From assembly GCA_020425835.1 (NCBI GenBank), contig JAGQRC010000323.1, positions 1 through 5,219 on the forward strand: a DNA stretch of 5,219 nt, read 5' to 3'. The notes beneath the pieces were generated by a model. That model was given only the letters and a program-made list of their open reading frames with translations, searched no databases and had not been told where the DNA came from. Positions 1-5,219 of the stretch are shown here, piece after piece. The position numbers and the translations under genes are program-made. Origin of the DNA: Planctomycetota bacterium (lineage in GTDB: Bacteria; Planctomycetota; UBA8108; UBA1146; JAJFFE01). Numbering within the stretch: the stretch's first letter is position 1; the number at the start of each line of letters is the position of its first letter.

Positions 1-94
1 GGCGCGTCATCTCGTCCAAACCCTTGGCAGGCCGGACGGTGAGCCGGCGGCGCCCCCGTGCGGAGCCCGAGGCATACGCGAACCCATGGGACAC
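1..94 (-). CDS. Possible 5' end of a gene downstream of the LeuRS-like gene (partial)
   Basis: On the minus strand, a frame stays open from just after the LeuRS-like stop codon to the left edge. It has a GTG at 94-92, which gives VSHGFAYASGSARGRRRLTV and onward, and an in-frame ATG at 10-8 (MTR...). A GGAG (complement of 107-110) lies 12 bases before the GTG. An AAGGG about 11 bases before the ATG could serve that start. In many proteobacteria leuS is followed by the LPS-assembly lipoprotein gene lptE, and a start at base 10 would suit such an arrangement. Far too little protein is visible to support that identity. This may equally be plain intergenic DNA, so the call is weak. Confidence 0.2.
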   Translation of the reverse strand, partial: MSHGFAYASGSARGRRRLTVRPAKGLDEMTR

Positions 95-112
95 GGCCTG
101 GACGAGCTCCGA

Positions 113-2908
113 TCAGCCGGCTGCTCCTGGCGGCGCCTCGGATTCGGGTTCCTGCTGCCCGTGCACCGGAACCACTTCCGCTGAGACGACCAAGTTGATC
201 AACCGATCGGGGACGACCACGACGCGATCGGGCTCTCGCTCCCCGAGCAACTCCCGTATCCGAGGCCGCTCCAACGCCAGGGCGATCAGCTCACTCTTGC
301 TCGGCTCGCCCGGAACTCGGAAGCGATCGCGAACTCGCCCGTTGATCTGAACGGCCAACAAGGGCTCGACGGGCCGCAGAAGTTCCTCGGAGTACTCCGG
401 CCAGGGCTGGTCGAACACCGTGCCGCGATCGCCGATGTGCTCCCACAACTCCGATGCCAAGTGCGGGGCAAACGGAGCGAGGAGGACCGTGAAGGTCCGA
501 AGCGTGGCGGCGTCCACTTCCTCCGGCGTGAGCGGAGCTCTGTCCAGTGTCTTCACGAATGCCATGAACGCACTCACCGCCTTGTTCATCCGAAACGTTC
601 GGATCGCGGTGGTCACGCGGCGAATCAGTCGGTGTTTCTCGACCAGGACCTTTCGGCTGACGAAGCGTCCCTTGGCCTTTCGTTCCAGGACGAACCGAAA
701 GGCGTTCTCGGCGAATCGCCGAGCCCCGCGCAGGCCGCTCTCGTTCCAGACGACGTCGCTCTCCGGCGGCCCGAGAAACAGGAGATGGAGCCGAAGGGCG
801 TCGCCCCCGTATCTCTCCAGGTACTCCGCGGCCAGGATCCGATCGCCGCGATGCACCGGCGTCCGTGCTGGATCGATCCGACGCGCGTAGATTCGCCCCT
901 GGTTGAACAACCGACGGAAAGGTTCCTCGCGAGCGGTCAGTTCCAGATCGTGCAGGAAGTAGGAGAAGAACCGAACATAGAGGAGGTGCAGGATCGCATG
1001 CTGGATGCCGCCGACACAGAGGTCGACGGGAAGCCAATCACGGATCTGTTCCCGATCGAAGATCGCGTCGCCATTGTTCGGGTCGAGGTATCGAAGATAG
1101 TACCAACAGCTCGCGGCCCATTGCGGCATCGTGTCGGTGTCGCGACGCGCGTCACCCCCGCAACGCGGGCAACTGGCCTCACAGAACGCATCGAACGTGG
1201 ACAGCGGACTCCTCGACTCGAACGCCTCCGGACGGCTCGGCGCGCTGGGGAGCTCCTCGGTGAAGATGTCCCAGGTCTCGCCGATCGGGACGTTCGCCGT
1301 GCCCTGACCGCTCCGGACCGTTGACCCGGAGGCCTCAACCTCCACGACCTCCGTCGGGCCCGATCTCGACGCCGCCGGTGGCTTGGGAATCACATCGACG
1401 CGCGGCAACTCGACCGGGAGCTCTTCGGCGGGGACGGTGACCGGACCGCACGTCGGGCAGTGAACGATCGGGATGGGCTCTCCCCAGAATCGCTGACGCG
1501 CGAAGATCCAGTCTCGGAGGTGGACGTCCGTGTGGGGCTCGATCGCCCCTCGCGCGTCCAGGCGCGCCCGAATCCGACGCCGAGCCTCTTGAGTCGTCGC
1601 ACCGGAGAGCGGCCCACAGTTGATCATGACCGGCTCGAGCGCCGTGTTCTCGCGCCTGTCGTCCTCGACAGCCGCATCGCCACGGCTGATCACGACACGT
1701 TGCGCGAGCCCGAAGTGGCGAGCGAACTCCGCATGACGAGGGTTGTGACCGGGAATGCCGAGGACGGCGCCGAATCTCACGTCGGGGAGCACCATCTTGC
1801 TCACCCACACTGGAATGGGCTGCAGGGTGATCGGATTCAGCGCCTGCGCCCCCGTGGGATGCCCTTCCGGATCGCCACCCGCCGCAAGGCGCTCGCGTTC
1901 GGTCAAGCGAACAACCTTCCGCCGGTATTGCTCGACCTCCTCGCGGTAGAGCTCGTCGCAGAAGGCATCGACGAGCGGGTGCTCCGGCGCAAGCACGAGA
2001 TAGGTCGCTGCCGGCAAGAGCTCGAGCTGTCGTACGAACACGTCCAGTTCTCCGAACTCGTGCGCGAACTCCCCCGTGATCTTGAGCCGCAGGCGATACC
2101 CGTCGACCTTGCCGATCCAATGCCGCTGCATCGACTTGACGCGCTGGGGCCACTTCAGGTGGCGAAGCCCCTGCTGCAGACGCTCGGCGTACTGAGTGAT
2201 GCCCAACTTCCATTGCGACGTGTGTCGCTCGTCCACGACGCCGTCACAGTGGACACACTGACCGTCGGAAACTTCCTCGTTGGCGAGGTTCATCCGACAA
2301 CTCGAGCACCACTTCATCGAAACCGCATCGCGATAGGCCACACCGCGCTCGAGCATCTGGGTGAAGATCCACTGGGTCCACCGATAGAACTGCGGGTCGG
2401 TCGTCCGTATCTCGCCCTCCCAGTCGACCCGCGCACCGAACGTCTCGAGCTGGCCCCGCATCCGCTCGATACCGCGATCCACGACCTGTGCGGGCGCGAG
2501 CCCGTGCTTGTCCGCCTCGTTCTCGACGGTCAGACCGAAACAGTCCCAGCCCATCGGACGGAAGACCTGACGACCTCGAGCCTCCTGATAGCGAGCCACG
2601 ACATCGGTGATGGCCATCCCTCGGAGCTGATTCACACTCAGCCCGTCCACCGAGGGGTACGGAAACATGTCCAGGCAGTAGAAGCGTCGTCGCCTCTCCT
2701 TTCGCTCGCGGCGCCGCCGATCGCGGGAGGTCAACGTCTCGGCGGAGGAACCATCGTCGACGTGCTCTTCGGGAGACCTCGCCCGGGCGCGCCTCGAGGC
2801 TGGATCCTCGCGCCAGCGGTCCTGCCACTTCTTCTCGATGGTCAGCGAGTCGTAGCCGCGCGGCGTGGCTTCCGATGGAGGAGGCGGAGGATCTGCCGGT
2901 CCGGTCAT
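113..2908 (-). CDS. leuS: Leucyl-tRNA synthetase family protein with degenerate HIGH, KMSKS and editing motifs (pseudo-LeuRS)
   Basis: A 931-residue class I synthetase-family protein. The start chosen is ATG 2908-2906, with GGAGAGG upstream; a GTG at 3016 would add 36 Arg/Gly-rich residues and has no ribosome site. Recognisable LeuRS parts in order: N-terminal helix (19-32), PYPS strand (83-86), GWDCFGL (120-126), zinc knuckle Cys201/204/218/221, MQRHWIG (260-266), CP1 domain with IPGHNPRH (385-392), LRDWIFARQRFWG (464-476), second Cys set 484/487/580/583, MPQWAASCWYY (594-604), GGIQHAILHLLY (633-644), anticodon-binding helices and the C-terminal VQINGRVRD/NLVV tRNA-binding domain. Family members charge tRNA-Leu using ATP. 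Here HIGH is SVNQ (91-94), KMSKS is RTPVH (682-686), the TTRPDT block is VRQLEL (292-297), and the editing Asp is His392. An Arg-rich insert (35-75) and a roughly 55-residue insert (512-566) are also present. The reading frame is intact, so it is not a pseudogene. I infer a repurposed tRNA-binding or regulatory paralogue, with a normal leuS elsewhere. Family assignment is firm; function is unknown. Confidence 0.92.
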   Translation of the reverse strand: MTGPADPPPPPSEATPRGYDSLTIEKKWQDRWREDPASRRARARSPEEHVDDGSSAETLTSRDRRRRERKERRRRFYCLDMFPYPSVDGLSVNQLRGMAITDVVARYQEARGRQVFRPMGWDCFGLTVENEADKHGLAPAQVVDRGIERMRGQLETFGARVDWEGEIRTTDPQFYRWTQWIFTQMLERGVAYRDAVSMKWCSSCRMNLANEEVSDGQCVHCDGVVDERHTSQWKLGITQYAERLQQGLRHLKWPQRVKSMQRHWIGKVDGYRLRLKITGEFAHEFGELDVFVRQLELLPAATYLVLAPEHPLVDAFCDELYREEVEQYRRKVVRLTERERLAAGGDPEGHPTGAQALNPITLQPIPVWVSKMVLPDVRFGAVLGIPGHNPRHAEFARHFGLAQRVVISRGDAAVEDDRRENTALEPVMINCGPLSGATTQEARRRIRARLDARGAIEPHTDVHLRDWIFARQRFWGEPIPIVHCPTCGPVTVPAEELPVELPRVDVIPKPPAASRSGPTEVVEVEASGSTVRSGQGTANVPIGETWDIFTEELPSAPSRPEAFESRSPLSTFDAFCEASCPRCGGDARRDTDTMPQWAASCWYYLRYLDPNNGDAIFDREQIRDWLPVDLCVGGIQHAILHLLYVRFFSYFLHDLELTAREEPFRRLFNQGRIYARRIDPARTPVHRGDRILAAEYLERYGGDALRLHLLFLGPPESDVVWNESGLRGARRFAENAFRFVLERKAKGRFVSRKVLVEKHRLIRRVTTAIRTFRMNKAVSAFMAFVKTLDRAPLTPEEVDAATLRTFTVLLAPFAPHLASELWEHIGDRGTVFDQPWPEYSEELLRPVEPLLAVQINGRVRDRFRVPGEPSKSELIALALERPRIRELLGEREPDRVVVVPDRLINLVVSAEVVPVHGQQEPESEAPPGAAG

Positions 2909-2921
2909 CGCGGTGGGTGAG

Positions 2922-2928
2922 CCTCTCC
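2922..2928 (-). promoter_or_regulatory. Ribosome binding site deciding the LeuRS-like start
   Basis: The minus strand reads GGAGAGG here, 13 bases before the ATG at 2908-2906. The spacing is on the long side. It is still the only purine-rich Shine-Dalgarno-like run near either candidate start, and no comparable run precedes the GTG at 3016. This favours the 931-residue form over the 967-residue form. Confidence 0.5.
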
Positions 2929-3083
2929 GTGCTCGGCTCCAAGGTCGCTCTGCACTCGGCGCACCTCGGCGACGGCCGCGCCGACCGACATCACTGGCGG
3001 CGGAAGGCTGGCGCACTGCGGCTGGAACGGGTTCGTCAACGGACTGCTAGGTTCTTCTGAAGGCGTGCTTTGTGAAGAGCGAG

Positions 3084-3112
3084 ATCATAGCTGCGACCGA
3101 ACTTGCGATCCA
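3084..3112 (-). promoter_or_regulatory. Candidate sigma70-type promoter for the LeuRS-like gene
   Basis: On the minus strand, a TATGAT -10 hexamer (complement of 3084-3089, 5 of 6 to consensus) sits 17 bases after a weak TGGATC (complement of 3107-3112, 3 of 6). Transcription would start near 3077 and leave a leader of roughly 170 bases before the ATG at 2908. The -35 match is poor. The region is shared with the divergent tRNA promoter, whose -35 starts only 11 bases away, so the two could interfere with each other. I saw no leader-peptide or T-box-like structure. Confidence 0.3.
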
Positions 3113-3122
3113 TTCTTTTCGC

Positions 3123-3150
3123 TTGACTCACCCACCCCAGCATCTAGACT
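3123..3150 (+). promoter_or_regulatory. Promoter of the tRNA-Ala gene
   Basis: TTGACT (3123-3128, 5 of 6 to the -35 consensus) is separated by 16 bases from TAGACT (3145-3150, 4 of 6 to the -10 consensus). A GC-rich CCCGGGC follows the -10, the kind of discriminator seen at stringently controlled stable-RNA promoters. The expected start near 3157 lies about 16 bases before the mature tRNA 5' end, a sensible leader for RNase P processing. Confidence 0.6.
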
Positions 3151-3172
3151 CCCGGGCTTGCGGAAACTCCGT

Positions 3173-3248
3173 GGGGGATTAGCTCAGTTGGGAGAGCACG
3201 ACGCTGGCAGCGTCGGGGTCAGGGGTTCGAGTCCCCTATCCTCCACCA
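3173..3248 (+). tRNA. tRNA-Ala (anticodon GGC)
   Basis: A complete 76-base cloverleaf with encoded CCA. The acceptor stem GGGGGAT (3173-3179) pairs with ATCCTCC (3238-3244), and the third pair is the G3-U70 wobble, the main identity element for alanyl-tRNA synthetase. The D stem GCTC/GAGC is at 3182-3185 and 3194-3197. The anticodon stem CGACG/CGTCG (3199-3203 and 3211-3215) encloses the loop CTGGCAG, with anticodon GGC at 3206-3208, which reads the Ala codon GCC. The variable loop is GGGTC. The T arm is AGGGG-TTCGAGT-CCCCT (3221-3237). The discriminator base is A3245 and CCA is at 3246-3248. It has its own promoter and terminator, so it is a single-gene transcript. No duplicated 3' end suggesting an integration site was seen in the window. 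Confidence 0.98.
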
Positions 3249-3253
3249 ATCCG

Positions 3254-3292
3254 AACCGCCCGCCATGACCTCGGTCATGGCGGGCGGTTTTC
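3254..3292 (+). terminator. Rho-independent terminator of tRNA-Ala
   Basis: A perfect inverted repeat pairs 3254-3270 with 3273-3289: AACCGCCCGCCATGACC and its exact complement, with only TC between. In practice this is a 16-bp stem capped by a CUCG tetraloop, which belongs to the stable YNMG class. It runs into TTTT at 3288-3291. It starts six bases after the tRNA CCA end. Read from the other strand the run after the stem is GGTTCGGATT, a poor T-tract, so termination is expected mainly in the tRNA direction. Confidence 0.9.
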
Positions 3293-3408
3293 GTAGGAGA
3301 AGGTGATCGAGCCGGCCGAGCCTTCGCTACCGGAGCGACGGGCCAACGAGGTCCGGATCGAGTGCACATCCGCACCCCGCCGCAGACCAGCCCGACGATA
3401 GCGGGCGT

Positions 3409-3426
3409 ATCGGCACGCTTGCCGAT
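3409..3426. repeat. Short perfect inverted repeat upstream of nfeD
   Basis: ATCGGCA (3409-3415) and TGCCGAT (3420-3426) are exact complements separated by CGCT. No T-run follows, so it is not an intrinsic terminator. It lies about 170 bases before the NfeD start and could be an operator-like palindrome or an mRNA leader hairpin. A 7-bp arm pair can also occur by chance in a stretch of this length. Confidence 0.4.
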
Positions 3427-3584
3427 CCTCGCGGTATGCGCGTCCCGCCTCTCCACCGAACGCGGCCTTCGCTGCACTCGCTCGATCGCTCACGCCGGGC
3501 TCGCCATCACCTCGGTCCATGGCGCGGCGCGTTGCGCCGGCGAATGAGTTGTCGCAGAATGGCGCGCACGTTTCCGAATGCAGT

Positions 3585-3589
3585 GGAGG
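3585..3589 (+). promoter_or_regulatory. Ribosome binding site of nfeD
   Basis: GGAGG lies four bases before ATG 3594-3596. The spacing is short but workable. It decides the start over the upstream in-frame ATG at 3519, which would add 25 residues ahead of a clear signal peptide and has no such site. Confidence 0.65.
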
Positions 3590-3593
3590 TCGC

Positions 3594-5078
3594 ATGCGAG
3601 CCGTTTTGGGTCCGTTGCTCGCCGCAGCCTTGGGATCCCTGTTCCTCGCCGTGGCGGCCGAGGCGGCGGATCCCCAGGCGAAGCTGGCCCGGGACACGAT
3701 CGTCGTCTATCCGATCCTCGGCGACATCGGCCCCTCCTACGTCGGTACCGTTCGGAGCGAGGTTTCCCATCTCGTCGACGATCGCGGGGCCCGGATCCTC
3801 GTCTTCGACATCAGCTCGCCCGGCGGGGATCTCGTCAGCGGATTCCAGATTGCCGATCTGCTGCTCGAGCTTCGGTCCAAGAAGAACGTCGATGTCTACG
3901 CCTACATCGGAAACCGAACTCAAGCGCGCCAGGCCGCGGCCATCGTCGCGCTCGCGGCACCGACGATCGTGATGGCGGACGATACGAGAATCGGGGAGAT
4001 CATCGCGGAGTCGGGTGAGGGCGACCAAACCCGACTGCTCGCCATCGCCGAGGCCAATGGCTACCCACGCGCGCTGATCGAGGGCATGGCGTCGACGACC
4101 ACCGACGTGTACGAGTTGATCGGAGGTACGATCGACGGTCGACGCTTCGTCACCCGGAAGGAACTCGACGCCCACGTCGATGGTCGACCGCAAGCCCGCG
4201 CGGCCCTCCAGCCCCGGCTCCTCACCCAACCGGGGAAGGCACTCCTCCTGGACGAGAAGCAAGCCTTCGACTGCAAGATCTCGAACAAGACAGCCACGAG
4301 CATCGACTACCTCGTGACGGACTACGGTCTCGACGGTGAGCTGTTGCGGGCGCACCGCGATTTCGACCGACTTTCGGGGCCGCTGAGCGACAGCGCGTGG
4401 GCGAGATTCCTGGACTACGCGTTCGTGAAGTTCCTACTGATCGTGATCGGGATCATCGGCGTCGCCATCGAGTTCAAGATGACGGGGACACTGCTCCCCG
4501 GTGGGATCGGTCTGACGGCCTTCCTGATCTTCTTCCTCGGGGGCTGGGCCAATGGCAATGTCCAGTGGCCGGAAGTCGCCATGTTCCTCGTCTCCGGTGT
4601 GTTGATCGCGGTCGAGATCTTCGTGATTCCTGGCTTCGGCTTCGCCGGGCTCAGCGGCCTCGCCCTGTTGTTCGCGAGCCTGGTCCTCGCCCTGCGACCC
4701 AGTGGGCAGTTGACCGTGGAGGTCGTCGTCAACGATTCGATCCTGGTGATCGCTTCTCTGGCCGTGGCCATCGTGGGGATCGTGAGCTTCCTCTGGGTCT
4801 TTCCCAAGCTCGGCTTCGCGGAGCGAAGCGGAATCGTTCGCTCGACGAATCTCGCTGGAGGTCCGGCTCATCCCGGCGCCGATCCGGAGACCGGATCATT
4901 CGACTTCCTGCTCGACAAGGTCGGTACGCTCCTGACGGACTGCCGCCCCGTCGGGCGAGCGAGGATCTCTGGACGCGAGGTCGATGTCGTCACCGACCGC
5001 GGCTTCCTCGCCCGCGGCAGTGAGGTTCGCGTCACTCGTGTCGAGGGCAACCGGATCGTCGTCTCCGACCTGGTCTAG
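3594..5078 (+). CDS. nfeD: Long-form NfeD protein: ClpP/S49-like domain, membrane segments and C-terminal OB (NfeD) domain
   Basis: A 494-residue membrane protein. The start at 3594 follows GGAGG and gives a clean signal peptide (MRAVLGPLLAAALGSLFLAV, cleavage likely after AEA near residue 24). A ClpP/S49 crotonase-like domain follows (about 35-200), with the SPGG oxyanion-type turn at 75-78 and the ARQAAAIVALAAPTIVM segment at 111-127. Hydrophobic segments lie near 277-297, 301-318, 327-346, 349-367 and 380-403. The C-terminal NfeD OB-fold is at about 441-494 (DKVGTLLTDCRPVGRARISG onward). Known long NfeD proteins are membrane serine proteases (archaeal PH1510 type, Ser-Lys dyad) that act with SPFH/stomatin partners. 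Here the expected Ser of the GAxAASAG-type motif aligns with Gln113, and no Lys occurs in the following stretch where the dyad partner should be. It may therefore be a non-proteolytic scaffold. A short NfeD-like gene begins 20 bases downstream, indicating an operon. Confidence 0.9.
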   Translation: MRAVLGPLLAAALGSLFLAVAAEAADPQAKLARDTIVVYPILGDIGPSYVGTVRSEVSHLVDDRGARILVFDISSPGGDLVSGFQIADLLLELRSKKNVDVYAYIGNRTQARQAAAIVALAAPTIVMADDTRIGEIIAESGEGDQTRLLAIAEANGYPRALIEGMASTTTDVYELIGGTIDGRRFVTRKELDAHVDGRPQARAALQPRLLTQPGKALLLDEKQAFDCKISNKTATSIDYLVTDYGLDGELLRAHRDFDRLSGPLSDSAWARFLDYAFVKFLLIVIGIIGVAIEFKMTGTLLPGGIGLTAFLIFFLGGWANGNVQWPEVAMFLVSGVLIAVEIFVIPGFGFAGLSGLALLFASLVLALRPSGQLTVEVVVNDSILVIASLAVAIVGIVSFLWVFPKLGFAERSGIVRSTNLAGGPAHPGADPETGSFDFLLDKVGTLLTDCRPVGRARISGREVDVVTDRGFLARGSEVRVTRVEGNRIVVSDLV

Positions 5079-5098
5079 AACCGAGCTGAGTGGGCAAC

Positions 5099-5219
5099 AT
5101 GCAAGACGTCGATCCGAACACCGTAGAGAGCGGCATGGGGCTGATCGGGCTGGGTGCTCTGTTCGTGCTCGGGCTCGGGCTCTACTTCCTGGAGCTCTTC
5201 GTCCCGTCGGGAGGCCTGA
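5099..5219 (+). CDS. Short NfeD-like membrane protein (5' part, cut by window end)
   Basis: An open frame starts at ATG 5099, 20 bases after the nfeD stop, and runs off the right edge with 40 codons visible. A GTG at 5090 in the same frame is an alternative start. After a short polar N-terminus (MQDVDPNTVES) comes a hydrophobic stretch (GLIGLGALFVLGLGLYFLEL) followed by FVPSGG. A membrane helix ending in an E-x-F-[IV]-P-S/G-G turn is typical of the NfeD membrane domain, and tandem long and short NfeD genes are common, often with an SPFH gene next. No strong Shine-Dalgarno is seen; GAGTGGG is very close to the ATG. Close spacing suggests co-transcription with nfeD and possibly translational coupling. 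The family call rests on this short segment only. Confidence 0.7.
   Translation, partial: MQDVDPNTVESGMGLIGLGALFVLGLGLYFLELFVPSGGL

Larger units (their letters stand above)
3293..3593. other. Intergenic stretch without a convincing gene
   Basis: About 300 bases lie between the tRNA terminator and the NfeD start. The frames open across it are rich in Arg, Ala, Ser and Pro, show no recognisable domain, and either run into the terminator or continue as shadows of the NfeD gene. I could not find a convincing -35/-10 pair for nfeD, although its promoter should lie here because the terminator separates it from the tRNA. Two small hairpins are visible, at 3409-3426 and 3525-3539 (CGGCGC-GTT-GCGCCG); neither has a T-tract. 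Confidence 0.6.

Noticed and set aside
437..1324. Plus-strand frame of 295 codons antisense to the LeuRS-like gene
   Set aside because: Shadow of the LeuRS coding frame; no domain seen.
1460..2920. Long plus-strand frame of 486 codons antisense to the LeuRS-like gene
   Set aside because: It has no recognisable domain or good start context. Long antisense frames are expected opposite GC-rich genes, and the opposite strand encodes a clear LeuRS.
2909..3016. N-terminal extension of the LeuRS-like protein from GTG 3016
   Set aside because: The 36 extra residues are Arg/Gly-rich with no LeuRS counterpart, and the GTG has no ribosome site, whereas ATG 2908 has GGAGAGG upstream.
3173..3248. tRNA-Ala as a mobile-element attachment site
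   Set aside because: No repeat of the tRNA 3' end and no integrase gene were seen in the window.
3065..3268. Plus-strand 67-codon frame with GLAQLGEHDAGSVGVRGSSP
   Set aside because: It is a read-through of the tRNA-Ala gene and its leader, not a protein.
3184..3477. Minus-strand frame ending in RGLEPLTPTLPASCSPN
   Set aside because: The C-terminal part is the well-known artefact of translating the complement of a tRNA gene, and the rest has no recognisable domain.
3275..3697. Minus-strand frame of 140 codons between the tRNA terminator and nfeD
   Set aside because: It was considered as a small gene or integrase remnant next to a tRNA. It has no motif, overlaps the nfeD signal peptide region and stops inside the terminator hairpin.
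3507..4355. Minus-strand frame of 282 codons opposite nfeD
   Set aside because: It mirrors the NfeD coding frame and is rich in Asp, Arg and Gly without a fold signature. The plus strand encodes a convincing signal peptide and NfeD protein.

Overview
The window is GC-rich bacterial chromosome (about 60-65% GC by eye) with dense coding, one tRNA gene and a signal-peptide-bearing membrane protein. Nothing in it fixes the lineage. The base composition, the LeuRS type (closest by eye to the MPQW/SCWYYLRYLDP group) and the tandem NfeD arrangement would suit a deltaproteobacterial, myxococcal or planctomycete-like genome, but this is only a guess. No mobile element, CRISPR array, integrase or phage gene is seen.

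Layout. On the minus strand, 113-2908 encodes a full-length leucyl-tRNA synthetase-family protein. A possible start of a further minus-strand gene lies at the left edge. A divergent intergenic region (about 2909-3172) carries a good plus-strand promoter for a tRNA-Ala(GGC) gene at 3173-3248, which ends in a strong intrinsic terminator (3254-3292). About 300 bases with no convincing gene follow. Next comes a long-form NfeD protein (ClpP/S49-like domain, membrane segments, C-terminal OB domain) at 3594-5078. Twenty bases later a second, short NfeD-like membrane protein begins and runs off the right edge. The last two look like one operon concerned with membrane quality or organisation.

The main point of interest is the LeuRS-family protein. 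Its fold, zinc knuckles, MQRxWIG hinge, DWxxxRQRxWG motif, anticodon-binding region and C-terminal tRNA-binding domain are all recognisable and in frame. However, the HIGH motif reads SVNQ, KMSKS reads RTPVH, the editing-site TTRPDT block reads VRQLEL, and the editing-site Asp is His. Both the synthetic and the proofreading centres therefore appear to have been lost in an otherwise well-kept protein. This suggests a repurposed pseudo-synthetase rather than the cell's housekeeping LeuRS. The neighbouring NfeD protein also appears to lack the Ser-Lys protease dyad (Gln at the Ser position, no Lys in the expected stretch). The two losses may be unrelated, but each is visible directly in the translation.
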